DNA of 64,000 nt from Winogradskya consettensis (GTDB taxonomy: Bacteria > Actinomycetota > Actinomycetes > Mycobacteriales > Micromonosporaceae), in assembly GCF_018332715.1 (NCBI RefSeq), contig NZ_BOQP01000003.1, positions 1 through 64,000 of the forward strand, given 5' to 3'. Below the pieces are notes generated by a model. It was not told the DNA's origin. It saw only the letters and a list, made by a program, of their open reading frames with translations, and made no database searches. Each line of letters opens with the position of its first letter. The first letter of the stretch is position 1. A program made the translations under genes and the position numbers. Shown here one piece after another: positions 19,318-26,822 of this stretch.

Positions 19318-19351
19318 CCGTCGGCACGACCCCCATGACGTGCGAGGACAC

Positions 19352-19380
19352 AGCCCGCCGCGAAGCTACCGCGGCGGGCT
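19352..19380. terminator. Bidirectional hairpin between PLC-like and monooxygenase genes
   Basis: AGCCCGCCGCG and CGCGGCGGGCT are perfectly complementary 11-base arms around a 7-base loop, lying between two convergent genes (stops at 19317 plus and 19396 minus). There is no T-tract, as is common for GC-rich actinobacterial terminators. Confidence 0.65.
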
Positions 19381-19395
19381 GCCGGCATGCGGAGT

Positions 19396-19704
19396 TCAGG
19401 CGACCGGTGCGGCGGAGTACGGGTGAACGGCGACGCGCATCGGCGGCTCGGCCAGCAGTCCGATGATCTCATCGCGGAGTTCGTCCGCGAGGGGGCTGCC
19501 CTCGTAGCCGGCCTTGGCCTCCTCGGACTTGAACACCTCCATGTTCCACAGCACGTCCGGGTCGTCGTCCTCGCGGGCGATGATGAACCGGTCGGAGGAT
19601 CCCGATTTCTGCATGCCAGCCGTGGCGAGCTCGAACAGCTTGTCGCCGAGTCCGGGCTTGGCGCGCATCTTGATGATGTAGGCCGGCTGGTCGTGAAGTG
19701 CCAT
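19396..19704 (-). CDS. Antibiotic biosynthesis monooxygenase (ABM) domain protein
   Basis: 102 residues of the dimeric ferredoxin-like ABM fold: PAYIIKMRAKPGLGDKLFEL, then VLWNMEVFKSEEAKAGY. Start ATG 19704 has AAGGAG upstream; longer readings run through the operator and are rejected. Members of this fold act as cofactor-less monooxygenases, quinol oxidases or haem degraders; the sequence gives no clear substrate. A TetR regulator is transcribed divergently and a 19-base palindrome lies in the gene's upstream region, so it is probably repressed until a small aromatic or quinone-like inducer appears. Confidence 0.75.
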   Translation of the reverse strand: MALHDQPAYIIKMRAKPGLGDKLFELATAGMQKSGSSDRFIIAREDDDPDVLWNMEVFKSEEAKAGYEGSPLADELRDEIIGLLAEPPMRVAVHPYSAAPVA

Positions 19705-19723
19705 GGCGGTCTCCTTCTCCCTT

Positions 19724-19742
19724 CTCCGAACACCGTTCGGAG
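19724..19742. promoter_or_regulatory. Candidate TetR operator
   Basis: CTCCGAAC-ACC-GTTCGGAG is a perfect inverted repeat with 8-base arms, between the ABM gene (minus, start 19704) and the TetR gene (plus, start 19788). Position and size fit the operator of the adjacent TetR protein. Palindrome seen, binding inferred. Confidence 0.6.
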
Positions 19743-19787
19743 TACGTGGATTAATGTACGTCTCGACAACACCTTTGCAAGCGGGGA

Positions 19788-20540
19788 GTGACATTGCCGA
19801 CGGAACGCCAGAAAGGCTCATCTCGGCCACGTGAGCTCGTGTGGGCTCGCGCGGAGCGTGCCATTAAGGGGCCGGCCCCGTCGACAAGCCGGCGGCAGAT
19901 AGCCGCAGCCGCTGTCGCCCTCGCTGATGCCGAGGGGCTCGAGGCGGTGTCGATGCGCAAGATGGCGACAGCGCTGGAGGTCGGGACGGCATCGCTGTAC
20001 GGCTATGTCGGCAGCAAGGACGAGATCTACGATCTGATGGTCGACTGGGTCGAGGGCGAGGACGGCCCACCGCCACCACCGAGCGGTGACTGGCGCAGCG
20101 ACCTCACCGCGCTGGCGCACCGCATCCGCGGGTCCATCCTGCGACATCCCTGGATGGCCGGCGTCGCAGCGGGACGGCCCAACTTCGGACCGAACTCCCT
20201 CGCCTGGGTCGAGTACGGCCTGACCGCCCTGGACGACCTGGAACTCACCATCGACGAGATGCTCGTCGCCAGCGAGATCCTGCAGGCCTTCGTCCGCGGC
20301 TTCGCCATCCGGGAGCTGGCGGAGCAGCAGGCCCTGCAACGGGCCGGCCTCGATGACCAGGAGTGGGGTCGCGTCCTCGGCCCCTACATGGACTCGATCG
20401 AGAAGAGCGGCCGATACCCGCGATTCATCCGCGTGGTGCGGGAGGCGCACGTCCCGCATGCCGCTGACCGGCAGGAAGTCATCTTCACCACCGGCCTCGA
20501 CTACATCCTCGACAGCTTGTCCCCCCGCGCATCCCGGTGA
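19788..20540 (+). CDS. TetR/AcrR-family transcriptional regulator
   Basis: About 250 residues. DNA-binding head: SRRQIAAAAVALADAEGLEA, then SMRKMATALEVGTASLYGYV, the TetR helix-turn-helix. The C-terminal ligand domain (WRSDLTALAHRIRGSILRHP, ending GLDYILDSL) is of the TetR_C type found with tetracycline-repressor-like proteins. Divergent to the ABM gene, with the 19724-19742 palindrome between. GTG 19788 is given as start, but GGGGAG at 19783-19788 fits TTG 19794 better; the difference is two residues. Confidence 0.85.
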   Translation: MTLPTERQKGSSRPRELVWARAERAIKGPAPSTSRRQIAAAAVALADAEGLEAVSMRKMATALEVGTASLYGYVGSKDEIYDLMVDWVEGEDGPPPPPSGDWRSDLTALAHRIRGSILRHPWMAGVAAGRPNFGPNSLAWVEYGLTALDDLELTIDEMLVASEILQAFVRGFAIRELAEQQALQRAGLDDQEWGRVLGPYMDSIEKSGRYPRFIRVVREAHVPHAADRQEVIFTTGLDYILDSLSPRASR

Positions 20541-20635
20541 GAATTTTCTTAGAAGCGCGCGTCGATCTGGGCCTGGGTCGTTCGACGTGTGGGGGCGAGG
20601 GCCGGGTGGCGGTTCTGCTGGACGAGGAGATGGCG

Positions 20636-21007
20636 ATGTCGAAGTACATGCTGATCATGCGGGGGACCGATGAGTCGAACGCGGCAATGATGGCGAACAT
20701 CGAGGAGTTGATGACGACTACCGGGCGGTTCATCGAGGATCTGGTCAAGGCCGGCGTTTATGTCGGGGCTGAGGGGCTTGATGATGCCCGTAAGGGTGTG
20801 GTGGTCGACTTCAGCGGCGAGGTGCCGGTGGTGACCGACGGGCCGTACGGGGAGACCAAGGAGCTGTTCGGGGGCTTCTTCCTGGTGGATGTCTCCTCGA
20901 AGGAGGAGGCCGTCGAGTGGGCGAAGCGGGTGCCGGTGGCGCGCGGGGCCAAGATCGAGGTTCGGCGGGTGCCGGGCGAGGATGAGGTTCCGGAGATCGG
21001 CGCCTGA
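20636..21007 (+). CDS. YCII/DGPF-domain protein, partner of ECF42 sigma factor
   Basis: 123 residues: MSKYMLIMRGTDES opens a YCII-like ferredoxin fold, and TDGPYGETKELFGGFFLVDV contains the DGPF-type motif. ATG 20636 is chosen over 20630 because GAGGAG (20624-20629) is six bases from the former and touches the latter. The stop overlaps the sigma-factor start (TGATG). DGPF proteins are encoded next to ECF42 sigma factors across actinobacteria, and the pair is thought to be a regulatory unit. Biochemical role unknown. Confidence 0.85.
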   Translation: MSKYMLIMRGTDESNAAMMANIEELMTTTGRFIEDLVKAGVYVGAEGLDDARKGVVVDFSGEVPVVTDGPYGETKELFGGFFLVDVSSKEEAVEWAKRVPVARGAKIEVRRVPGEDEVPEIGA

Positions 21008-22224
21008 TGGGTGCGGCCGATGTCGAAGCTGTCTGGCGGATCGAGTCGGCGCGGATCGTTGCGGCGCTGACCCGGTTCACCGGGGATTTCGGGCTGGCGG
21101 AGGATGCGGCGCAGGAGGCGGTGGCCGAGGCGCTGGTGTCGTGGGCGGTCGAGGCTCCGGTGAATCCTGCGGGCTGGCTGATGGCCACGGCGCGGCGGCG
21201 GGCGATTGATGCGATCCGTCGCCGGGTCGCCCTGCAGGACCGGTATGCCCTGCTGGCGGCCTCGCCCGTGGAGGAAGACGAGGAAGTCGATCCCGACCGG
21301 ATCGACGACGACGTGCTGGCGTTGATGTTCATCAGCTGTCATCCGGTGCTGTCGCCCGAGGCCCGGGTGGCGTTGACCCTGCGGGTGGTGGCCGGGTTGT
21401 CCAGTGAGGAGATCGCGCGGGCGTTCCTCGTATCTGTGCCGACCGTGCAGGCGCGGATCACCCGGGGGAAGAAGACGATCTCGGCGGCCGGGGTGCCGTT
21501 CGAGTTGCCGCCGGTCGGGGAGCGGCGGCAGCGGCTGGGCGGGGTGCTCAGCGTCATCTACGTGATCTTCACGGAGGGCTCGACGGCCACGTCGGGGGAT
21601 CGGCTGGTGCGCCCCGAGGTCGCGTACGAGGCGATCCGGCTGGCCCGCACGCTGGCCGCGCTGCAGCCGGACGAGCCGGAGGTGCACGGGCTGCTTGCGC
21701 TGTGCGAGCTGACGGCCGCGCGCTTCCCGGCCCGGACAGCGCCTGACGGTTCGCCCATCCTGCTGGAGGATCAGGACCGGCGGCGGTGGGACATGTCGGC
21801 GATCCGCCGCGGGCTGGCCTCGCTCGCCAAGGCGTCACCTCGCGGGCTCGGGCCCTACGGTCTGCAGGCTGCGATCGCCGCGGTCCACGCGTCGGCATCG
21901 TCGGTCGAGGCAACCGACTGGGACCGGATCGTGGTGCTCTACGAGGCGCTCGGCCGGGTCGCGCCCTCGCCGGTGGTCGAGCTCAACCGGGCGGTCGCCG
22001 TGGCCATGGCCACGGGTCCGGCGCAAGCCCTGGCCATCGTGGACGAGCTGATCGCGACCGACCGGCTTCCCGGGTCGCATTTACTTCCGACGGTACGCGG
22101 TGAGCTGCTCACCCGTCTCGACCGGCGACCGGAAGCACGCGCCGAACTGGAGTTGGCCGCCCGCCTCTGCGGCAACGAGCGCGAGCGTTCAGTGCTGCTC
22201 CGCAAGGCTGCCGCGCTGGACTGA
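21007..22224 (+). CDS. ECF42-type RNA polymerase sigma factor with C-terminal TPR-like domain
   Basis: 405 residues, about twice a plain ECF sigma factor. Region 2 lies at residues 5-75 (AEDAAQEAVAEALVSW, GWLMATARRRAIDAIRRR) and region 4 at about 110-155 (LTLRVVAGLSSEEIARAFLV, VQARITRGKK). The remaining 240 residues are helical repeats (VYVIFTEG-like segment, LARTLAALQPDEPEVHGLLA, IVVLYEALGRVAPSPVVELN) characteristic of the ECF42 group, where this extension replaces an anti-sigma factor. It is translationally coupled to the DGPF gene. The 3' end overlaps the convergent MFS gene by 36 bases. Confidence 0.9.
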   Translation: MGAADVEAVWRIESARIVAALTRFTGDFGLAEDAAQEAVAEALVSWAVEAPVNPAGWLMATARRRAIDAIRRRVALQDRYALLAASPVEEDEEVDPDRIDDDVLALMFISCHPVLSPEARVALTLRVVAGLSSEEIARAFLVSVPTVQARITRGKKTISAAGVPFELPPVGERRQRLGGVLSVIYVIFTEGSTATSGDRLVRPEVAYEAIRLARTLAALQPDEPEVHGLLALCELTAARFPARTAPDGSPILLEDQDRRRWDMSAIRRGLASLAKASPRGLGPYGLQAAIAAVHASASSVEATDWDRIVVLYEALGRVAPSPVVELNRAVAVAMATGPAQALAIVDELIATDRLPGSHLLPTVRGELLTRLDRRPEARAELELAARLCGNERERSVLLRKAAALD

Positions 22225-23379
22225 GCGATCCCGCAGCGGCCGCGTCAGCGCCACACTGACCAGCAACGACGCCGCCCCCATCGCGGCGATCGCGGCGCCG
22301 GCCGGCAGGTGCTGCGCCACTAGCCCGGCGAGGGTCGCGCCGACCGCCTGCATGGCCATGGTGCCGGAGCTCTGCAGACCCAGCGCCTGGCCCCTGATCT
22401 CCGGAGCGGTGATGGCGAGCAGCCGTTCCTGCAACAGCAGACCCGCCCCGTAGCCGGCCGAGGCGACCGCCGTCAGGAGCACCGCCACGGGCGCGTCGAT
22501 GGGGAGCGCGAACAGCAGGTACGGCGCGGCGAGCACCAGTCGCATGGGAGTCACGAAGTGCGGGCGGAGCCGGGGCGGGATCAGGCGGCCGGCGGTCAGG
22601 TCGCCGACGAGCATGCCCAGCGCGGCGGCGATGAAAAGGGCGGCGGCGTGGCTTCGGGCGTACGGAACAAAGAGGGCTTCTGCCCCCACGACCAGGCCGT
22701 TCGGCACCCAGAGGGCCAGGAGGACGGTACGCCGTGCCGGGGCCGCCCAGAGCTGACGATTGACCTGCCAGGTCGCCCGGATCGAGGGGCGGCCGGTGGC
22801 ACGGGGCGGCCGCCGGGTCAGGCCGAGCCTGGCGATGATCGCGCCGCTGAGGCAGAGCAGGCCGCCGATGACCAGGGCGATCCTGGGGGAGAGCAGCACG
22901 ACGAGCAGGCCGCCGGCGGCGTACCCGATGATCTGCATTGTCCCGACCGAGATGTTGAACAGGGAACGGCCGAGCAGATAGCCCTCCGGAGGCAGGATCT
23001 CGCCGAGCAGACCCCAGCGGACACCGGCACCGACCGACGCGACCAGGCCGGTGCCGAAGATGATGGCGAACGCGGCGCCCAGCGGCATCCCCGGCAGGGC
23101 GAGAGCCAGGTTGCTCAGCCCGAAGGCCACACCGATCAGAGTGACCGCGGCCCGCGGAGGCACCCGGTCGGCGATCGAGAGCAGCATCGTCGCCCCGATC
23201 ACCTGGGCGAACGACGACCCGAACATGCTCAGCGCCGAGAGCAGCGGCGAACCCGTCCGGTCGTAGACGAGCGTGCCGAGCGCGAGACTGCCCAACGTGC
23301 TCGCCGCGACCTGCAACGCGGAGTAGGTGAACAGCGGGGCGAACTCGGGGACACGGAACAACTCGCGGTAGGTACGCAC
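22189..23379 (-). CDS. Major facilitator superfamily transporter
   Basis: 396 residues, predicted 12 membrane helices, with a cytoplasmic loop after helix 6 rich in Arg (GLTRRPPRATGRPS). SIADRVPPRAAV corresponds to the loop 2-3 motif of drug-efflux type MFS proteins. It is divergent from the ArsR-family gene at 23437 with only 57 bases between, an arrangement typical of an efflux pump and its repressor. Start is GTG 23379. Substrate not predictable. Overlaps the ECF42 gene at its 3' end. Confidence 0.85.
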   Translation of the reverse strand: MRTYRELFRVPEFAPLFTYSALQVAASTLGSLALGTLVYDRTGSPLLSALSMFGSSFAQVIGATMLLSIADRVPPRAAVTLIGVAFGLSNLALALPGMPLGAAFAIIFGTGLVASVGAGVRWGLLGEILPPEGYLLGRSLFNISVGTMQIIGYAAGGLLVVLLSPRIALVIGGLLCLSGAIIARLGLTRRPPRATGRPSIRATWQVNRQLWAAPARRTVLLALWVPNGLVVGAEALFVPYARSHAAALFIAAALGMLVGDLTAGRLIPPRLRPHFVTPMRLVLAAPYLLFALPIDAPVAVLLTAVASAGYGAGLLLQERLLAITAPEIRGQALGLQSSGTMAMQAVGATLAGLVAQHLPAGAAIAAMGAASLLVSVALTRPLRDRSVQRGSLAEQH

Positions 23380-23416
23380 GGCCTGAGTGTCGGCGGCGGC
23401 GTCCCCGGGCCGTAAT

Positions 23417-23436
23417 GTTTCGCGGGGAGGCGAAAC
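23417..23436. promoter_or_regulatory. Palindrome around the ArsR-gene ribosome site (candidate operator)
   Basis: GTTTCGC-GGGGAG-GCGAAAC: 7-base perfect arms enclosing the Shine-Dalgarno sequence of the gene starting at 23437, in the MFS/ArsR divergent region. It could be the DNA operator of the regulator or an RNA hairpin hiding the ribosome site. Confidence 0.5.
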
Positions 23437-24387
23437 GTGGGGATCTGGCTGGTTGACTCGGACGTGCTCGCGCGGAGCCGGTTCGCGGTGTCAGCGCTCA
23501 CCGAGACCGTGGGTGCGCTGCTGGTTCTACTGGGTGGACGGCCCGCGCCGGGGCAGTTCGCGGATGTCGCCGGCGCTCGGGCCGACTTTCGCAAGCTGAT
23601 CGCCGCTGACCCGGTCGCCGCCGGGTTCGCACGCGCGGCGAAGGCGCCGGGCTGGATCGCTGACTTCCTGACCACGCCGTCGACGGGGGAGTTCGCTACG
23701 GAAGTGGGGCGCTTACGGCGTACCCCTCAAGAAGTTTTGCTTGCTGATCTTGCCTATTGCCTCGGCGGCGAGGAACCCGCCGAACTGCGCGTCCCCGACC
23801 TCGGCGACCGGATCGCCGACATCATGACCTGGATCTGGAACCGGACCGTACGCCCGGACTGGCCCCGCCGCGCCCGCATCCTCGAAGCCGACATCGTCGC
23901 CCGCACCCGGGCCCTCAGCACCGGCGGCTGGGCCGCAGCCCTCGACGGCCTGCGCCACGACCTGCGCTGGCTCGGCGAAGGCCGCCTCCAGATCAACGCC
24001 CACGCCTACCCACCCCGCGACCTCACCGGCGCCCACCTGCTCTTCATCCCGTCCACCACGGCCCAAGGCTGGGCCGGCTTCGGCCCCCCGCACCGCTACT
24101 CCCTCATCTACCCCTGCTCCGGCGTCCTCGTCCCCACCAACCCCAGACCCCCGGACGCCCTCTCCCGCCTCCTCGGCCCAGGCCGAGCCGCCATCCTCAC
24201 CCACCTGACCACCCCGCTGAGTACCACCCATCTCGTCGCCGTCACCGGGCTGCCCCTCGGCGCAGTCGGCAACCACCTCCGCGTGCTGCTTGACGCCGGC
24301 CTCCTCCACCGCCGCCGATCCGGCCGCTCAGTCCTCTACTACCAAACCCCCACCGGCCAAGCGGTCGCCGCCGGCATCACCCAGTGA
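23437..24387 (+). CDS. ArsR-family regulator with long N-terminal (DUF5937-like) domain
   Basis: 316 residues from GTG 23437, GGGGAGG seven bases upstream. The winged helix-turn-helix is at the C-terminus (AAILTHLTTPLSTTHLVAVT, LPLGAVGNHLRVLLDAGLLH, RRRSGRSVLYYQT), typical of ArsR/SmtB proteins. The first 230 residues (LARSRFAVSALTETVGALLV, PRDLTGAHLLFIPS, YSLIYPCSGVLV) match the DUF5937-type extension common in actinobacteria next to MFS pumps. No Cys metal-site motif is present in the recognition helix, so metal sensing is unlikely. Probable repressor of the divergent MFS gene. Confidence 0.8.
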   Translation: MGIWLVDSDVLARSRFAVSALTETVGALLVLLGGRPAPGQFADVAGARADFRKLIAADPVAAGFARAAKAPGWIADFLTTPSTGEFATEVGRLRRTPQEVLLADLAYCLGGEEPAELRVPDLGDRIADIMTWIWNRTVRPDWPRRARILEADIVARTRALSTGGWAAALDGLRHDLRWLGEGRLQINAHAYPPRDLTGAHLLFIPSTTAQGWAGFGPPHRYSLIYPCSGVLVPTNPRPPDALSRLLGPGRAAILTHLTTPLSTTHLVAVTGLPLGAVGNHLRVLLDAGLLHRRRSGRSVLYYQTPTGQAVAAGITQ

Positions 24388-24734
24388 GCAGCGACTCTCA
24401 TCGAACTCGGGTGCTTTGCGAAGGCGTTCATTGAACAACCTGCAGTGCTCATATCTGACACCGTCGGCGGAATATCGATCGTTTGCGGTGGCCAGCACGT
24501 GCGGCAACCGCACACCGCCGGCCAGGATCGTGTAGAGCTGATGCTGTCCCCGTCGCCCTCGCGTGGAGGGAACCGTGGCGATGTGGGTGAACGGGCCACC
24601 TAACGCGGCAGCGAAGCATCGGTGGTGGGTGCTCAGAAACGAGCTGCCGAGCGCGCGCAGATTGATCTGGGCATTCACGGCGACCCGGGCGGCTCGATGC
24701 GCGGCACGCCCGTGATCCAGCCGGCCATCTGAGC
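24388..24734. other. Non-coding stretch, lower GC, no intact gene
   Basis: Minus-strand reading frames are open here in fragments (for example one carrying GGPFTHIATVPSTRGRRG) but lack starts or plausible family matches. They look like the decayed 3' part of the DprA-like gene that follows, or foreign remnants. Base composition is visibly more AT-rich than the neighbours. Confidence 0.4.
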
Positions 24735-25056
24735 TCCGCGCTCGGTCGGCTTGCGGTTCCCACTACGGCAACGGCCCGCCGGTCGGGCGCCAGAGTCCCT
24801 TGGCTGAACAGCAATGGCGGCGCCTGATGAACGTCACGCAGCCTCGTGGGGTAGCTGACATCGAAGAGTGAGTGGACACCGATGCCGCCCGACACCCACC
24901 CGTCGACGAGAGCGGCAGCCTCCGTCAGAGCGCGGTCGAGTGCCGCCTTGTCGTGGAAGAGGGTGTCGCCAATGCCGAACTGCCGGTTCAGCACCTCGAC
25001 CGCATGGCGTCGATGGTATGCCCGAGGTGGTGGGGGTGCATCGGGAGTCCGCTCAC
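24735..25056 (-). pseudogene. Decayed DprA/Smf-like gene (5' part)
   Basis: An AGGAGG ribosome site (25064-25069) precedes GTG 25056, which reads SGLPMHPHHLGHTIDAMRS and then stops. The next frame continues with VLNRQFGIGDTLFHDKAAL, SLFDVSYPTRLRDVHQAPP, LLFSQGTL and AVAVVGTASRPSAE. YPxxLRD followed by PPxLxxxG and AVVGTxxxS is the start of the DprA Rossmann-like fold (DNA-processing protein). Beyond this the frame is lost again. So there is one frameshift near the start and loss of the nucleotide-binding core. It is an orphan copy, away from the usual topA/dprA context. Confidence 0.55.
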
Positions 25057-25108
25057 TGTTTTTCCTCCTCAAGCGGCCATAATCGCACAGGTGTACGACA
25101 CTTTGGTG

Positions 25109-26659
25109 TCAGGTGAGGGTGTGGCGGGCGGCTTGGCGGAGGTCGATTTCGTTGATGAGGGATCTGGCGGTTTCTTCGTCGACGGTGCCTTCGGTGACTG
25201 CGTGGCTGAGGGCTGCTCGTTGTTTGTCGTAGTCGTCGTCGGCTGTGCCGGTGGCGGCTGCGTTGACGAGGTCATTGGCGTGCTGGCGCATGGCGGCGGA
25301 TTGTTCGCGTTCTTCGCGTACGTCCAATCGAAGCCAATTCACCAGGAAGCGGATCGTGGTGCCCTGGATGAGGAGGGTTCCGAGGGTGACGATGAGGGCG
25401 ATGGCCTGGATGGCGGATCTGCCGGGGAACTCGGCGCCGGATTCGGTGGTTTCCGGGATGCCGGCGGCGGCGGCCAGGGTGAGGATGCCGCGCATGCCGG
25501 TCCAGCTGACGACGAGGGTTTCGCGGGTGGTGGGGGCGCCCAGTGGGGTGTCACGGCGGGTGCGGCCGCGGGTGCGGCGGGTGCGGTGTTCCTCGACGCG
25601 GCGGGCGAATTCGGGGTCGCGGGCCAGGCGGCGTTTGTTGAGGAGGTCGTTGAGGCGCCAGCGGCCGAAGAGGGCGTAGACGCCGGCGATTCTGATGACG
25701 ATTGCGGCCAGGAGGAGAACGGCGGCCGCTATGAGCGTACGGCTGAGGCCTGGATCCTCTGATTGCCGGAGGTCGTCGAGGACGAAGCGGAGTTGCAGGC
25801 CGATGTAGGCGAAGACGAACGTTTCCAGGAGGAAGTCGACGACCGGCCAGAACGCCTCTTCCTGCAGGCGGGTCCGGTAGGCACCCGGGTACTGGTGCCG
25901 CGGGTCCAGCGACGTGTTGATGCTGATCGAGAACGCCGCCATGACCACGGCGAGGATGCCCGATGCGTGGACCTGTTCGGCGAGCAGGAACGCCGTGAAC
26001 GGGACCAGCAGGGCCAGGGTGGTTTCGAGGGTCGGGTTGCGCAGGATCCGGCGTACCCAGAGGGTTATCAGGGCCAGCCCCGCACCGATGGCGAGCCCGA
26101 CCCCGGCGTTGTAGAAGAAGTCGCGGATGCCCGAGCCCCAGCTCGCGTGCACGCCGCTGACCGCGCCGATCGCGATCGTGAAGAGCGTCAGCGCCGTCGC
26201 GTCGTTGACCAGGCTCTCGCCGGTGAGGATGGTGGTGACCCGGCGGGGGAGGCCCAGCTCCTCGCCGTGCGAGACCGTGGTGATGGTGTCCGGCGGTGCC
26301 AGCACCGAGCCCAGGACGAATGCCGCGGCCAGGCCGATCGTGGGCAGCAGCCACGACGACAGGAACCCGAGCGCCGCCGCGGTTCCCAGCACCAGCAGCA
26401 CACCGAGGTTGATGATCGCGCGCAGGTTCTGGCCGAACGCGGTGAACGACGCGCCCCGGGTCGCCGAGTAGAGCAGCGGCGGCACCACCAGAGCCAGCAT
26501 CACCTCGCTCTCGAGCTCGAGCCGGGGCATGCCGGGCAGAAAACTCGCCGCTGCGGCCAACGTCACCACGATCAGGCCGGGCTGCAGATTGCGCCGGTGG
26601 GCGACCGCGGTGATGACGATGCCGGCCCCGACGATGAGCAAGATCTGTACGCCGTTCAC
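25109..26659 (-). CDS. CPA1-family Na+/H+ antiporter
   Basis: 516 residues from GTG 26659, about 12 membrane helices. Ion-site motifs: VLAPPDTITTVSHGEELG, LTGESLVNDATALTLFTIAI, and SWTGMRGILTLAAAAGIP, all typical of NhaP/CPA1 exchangers. A basic loop lies between helices 10 and 11 (RRVEEHRTRRTRGRTRRD) and a cytoplasmic tail of about 70 residues follows. The frame is open back to 26767, but that extension has no hydrophobic or family-like sequence and would code through the tandem palindromes, so the shorter form is preferred. Expected role is sodium tolerance and pH homeostasis. Confidence 0.85.
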   Translation of the reverse strand: MNGVQILLIVGAGIVITAVAHRRNLQPGLIVVTLAAAASFLPGMPRLELESEVMLALVVPPLLYSATRGASFTAFGQNLRAIINLGVLLVLGTAAALGFLSSWLLPTIGLAAAFVLGSVLAPPDTITTVSHGEELGLPRRVTTILTGESLVNDATALTLFTIAIGAVSGVHASWGSGIRDFFYNAGVGLAIGAGLALITLWVRRILRNPTLETTLALLVPFTAFLLAEQVHASGILAVVMAAFSISINTSLDPRHQYPGAYRTRLQEEAFWPVVDFLLETFVFAYIGLQLRFVLDDLRQSEDPGLSRTLIAAAVLLLAAIVIRIAGVYALFGRWRLNDLLNKRRLARDPEFARRVEEHRTRRTRGRTRRDTPLGAPTTRETLVVSWTGMRGILTLAAAAGIPETTESGAEFPGRSAIQAIALIVTLGTLLIQGTTIRFLVNWLRLDVREEREQSAAMRQHANDLVNAAATGTADDDYDKQRAALSHAVTEGTVDEETARSLINEIDLRQAARHTLT

Positions 26660-26740
26660 GAGCGACAGGGTAATAGCCGGTATGCTGGCCCGTGGGCCGT
26701 GACTGGCGCGTTCGGATGGATGACCATCGGGGAGCGGCCT

Positions 26741-26779
26741 CACCCAAGTAGTGGGTGACTCACCCAAGTAGTGGGTGAA
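26741..26779. promoter_or_regulatory. Two tandem 19-base palindromes upstream of glyA
   Basis: TCACCCAAGTAGTGGGTGA occurs at 26741-26759 and again at 26761-26779, separated by one base. Each copy has 7-base arms around AGTAG; the junction forms a further palindrome TGGGTGA-C-TCACCCA. They lie 82 and 44 bases before the glyA start and also upstream of the antiporter. The half-site TCACCC/GGGTGA resembles published BldD half-sites but the spacing differs. Operator pair for an unknown regulator, or paired RNA hairpins. Confidence 0.55.
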
Positions 26780-26822
26780 CTGCCGTGCGCCTGGGCCTCT
26801 TCACCTGTGATAGGGAGGCCCC

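Noticed and set aside
24868..25762. Plus-strand glycine- and glutamate-rich open frame of about 296 residues
   Set aside because: Its composition is that of an antisense frame of the CPA1 antiporter, which has clear membrane helices and motifs.
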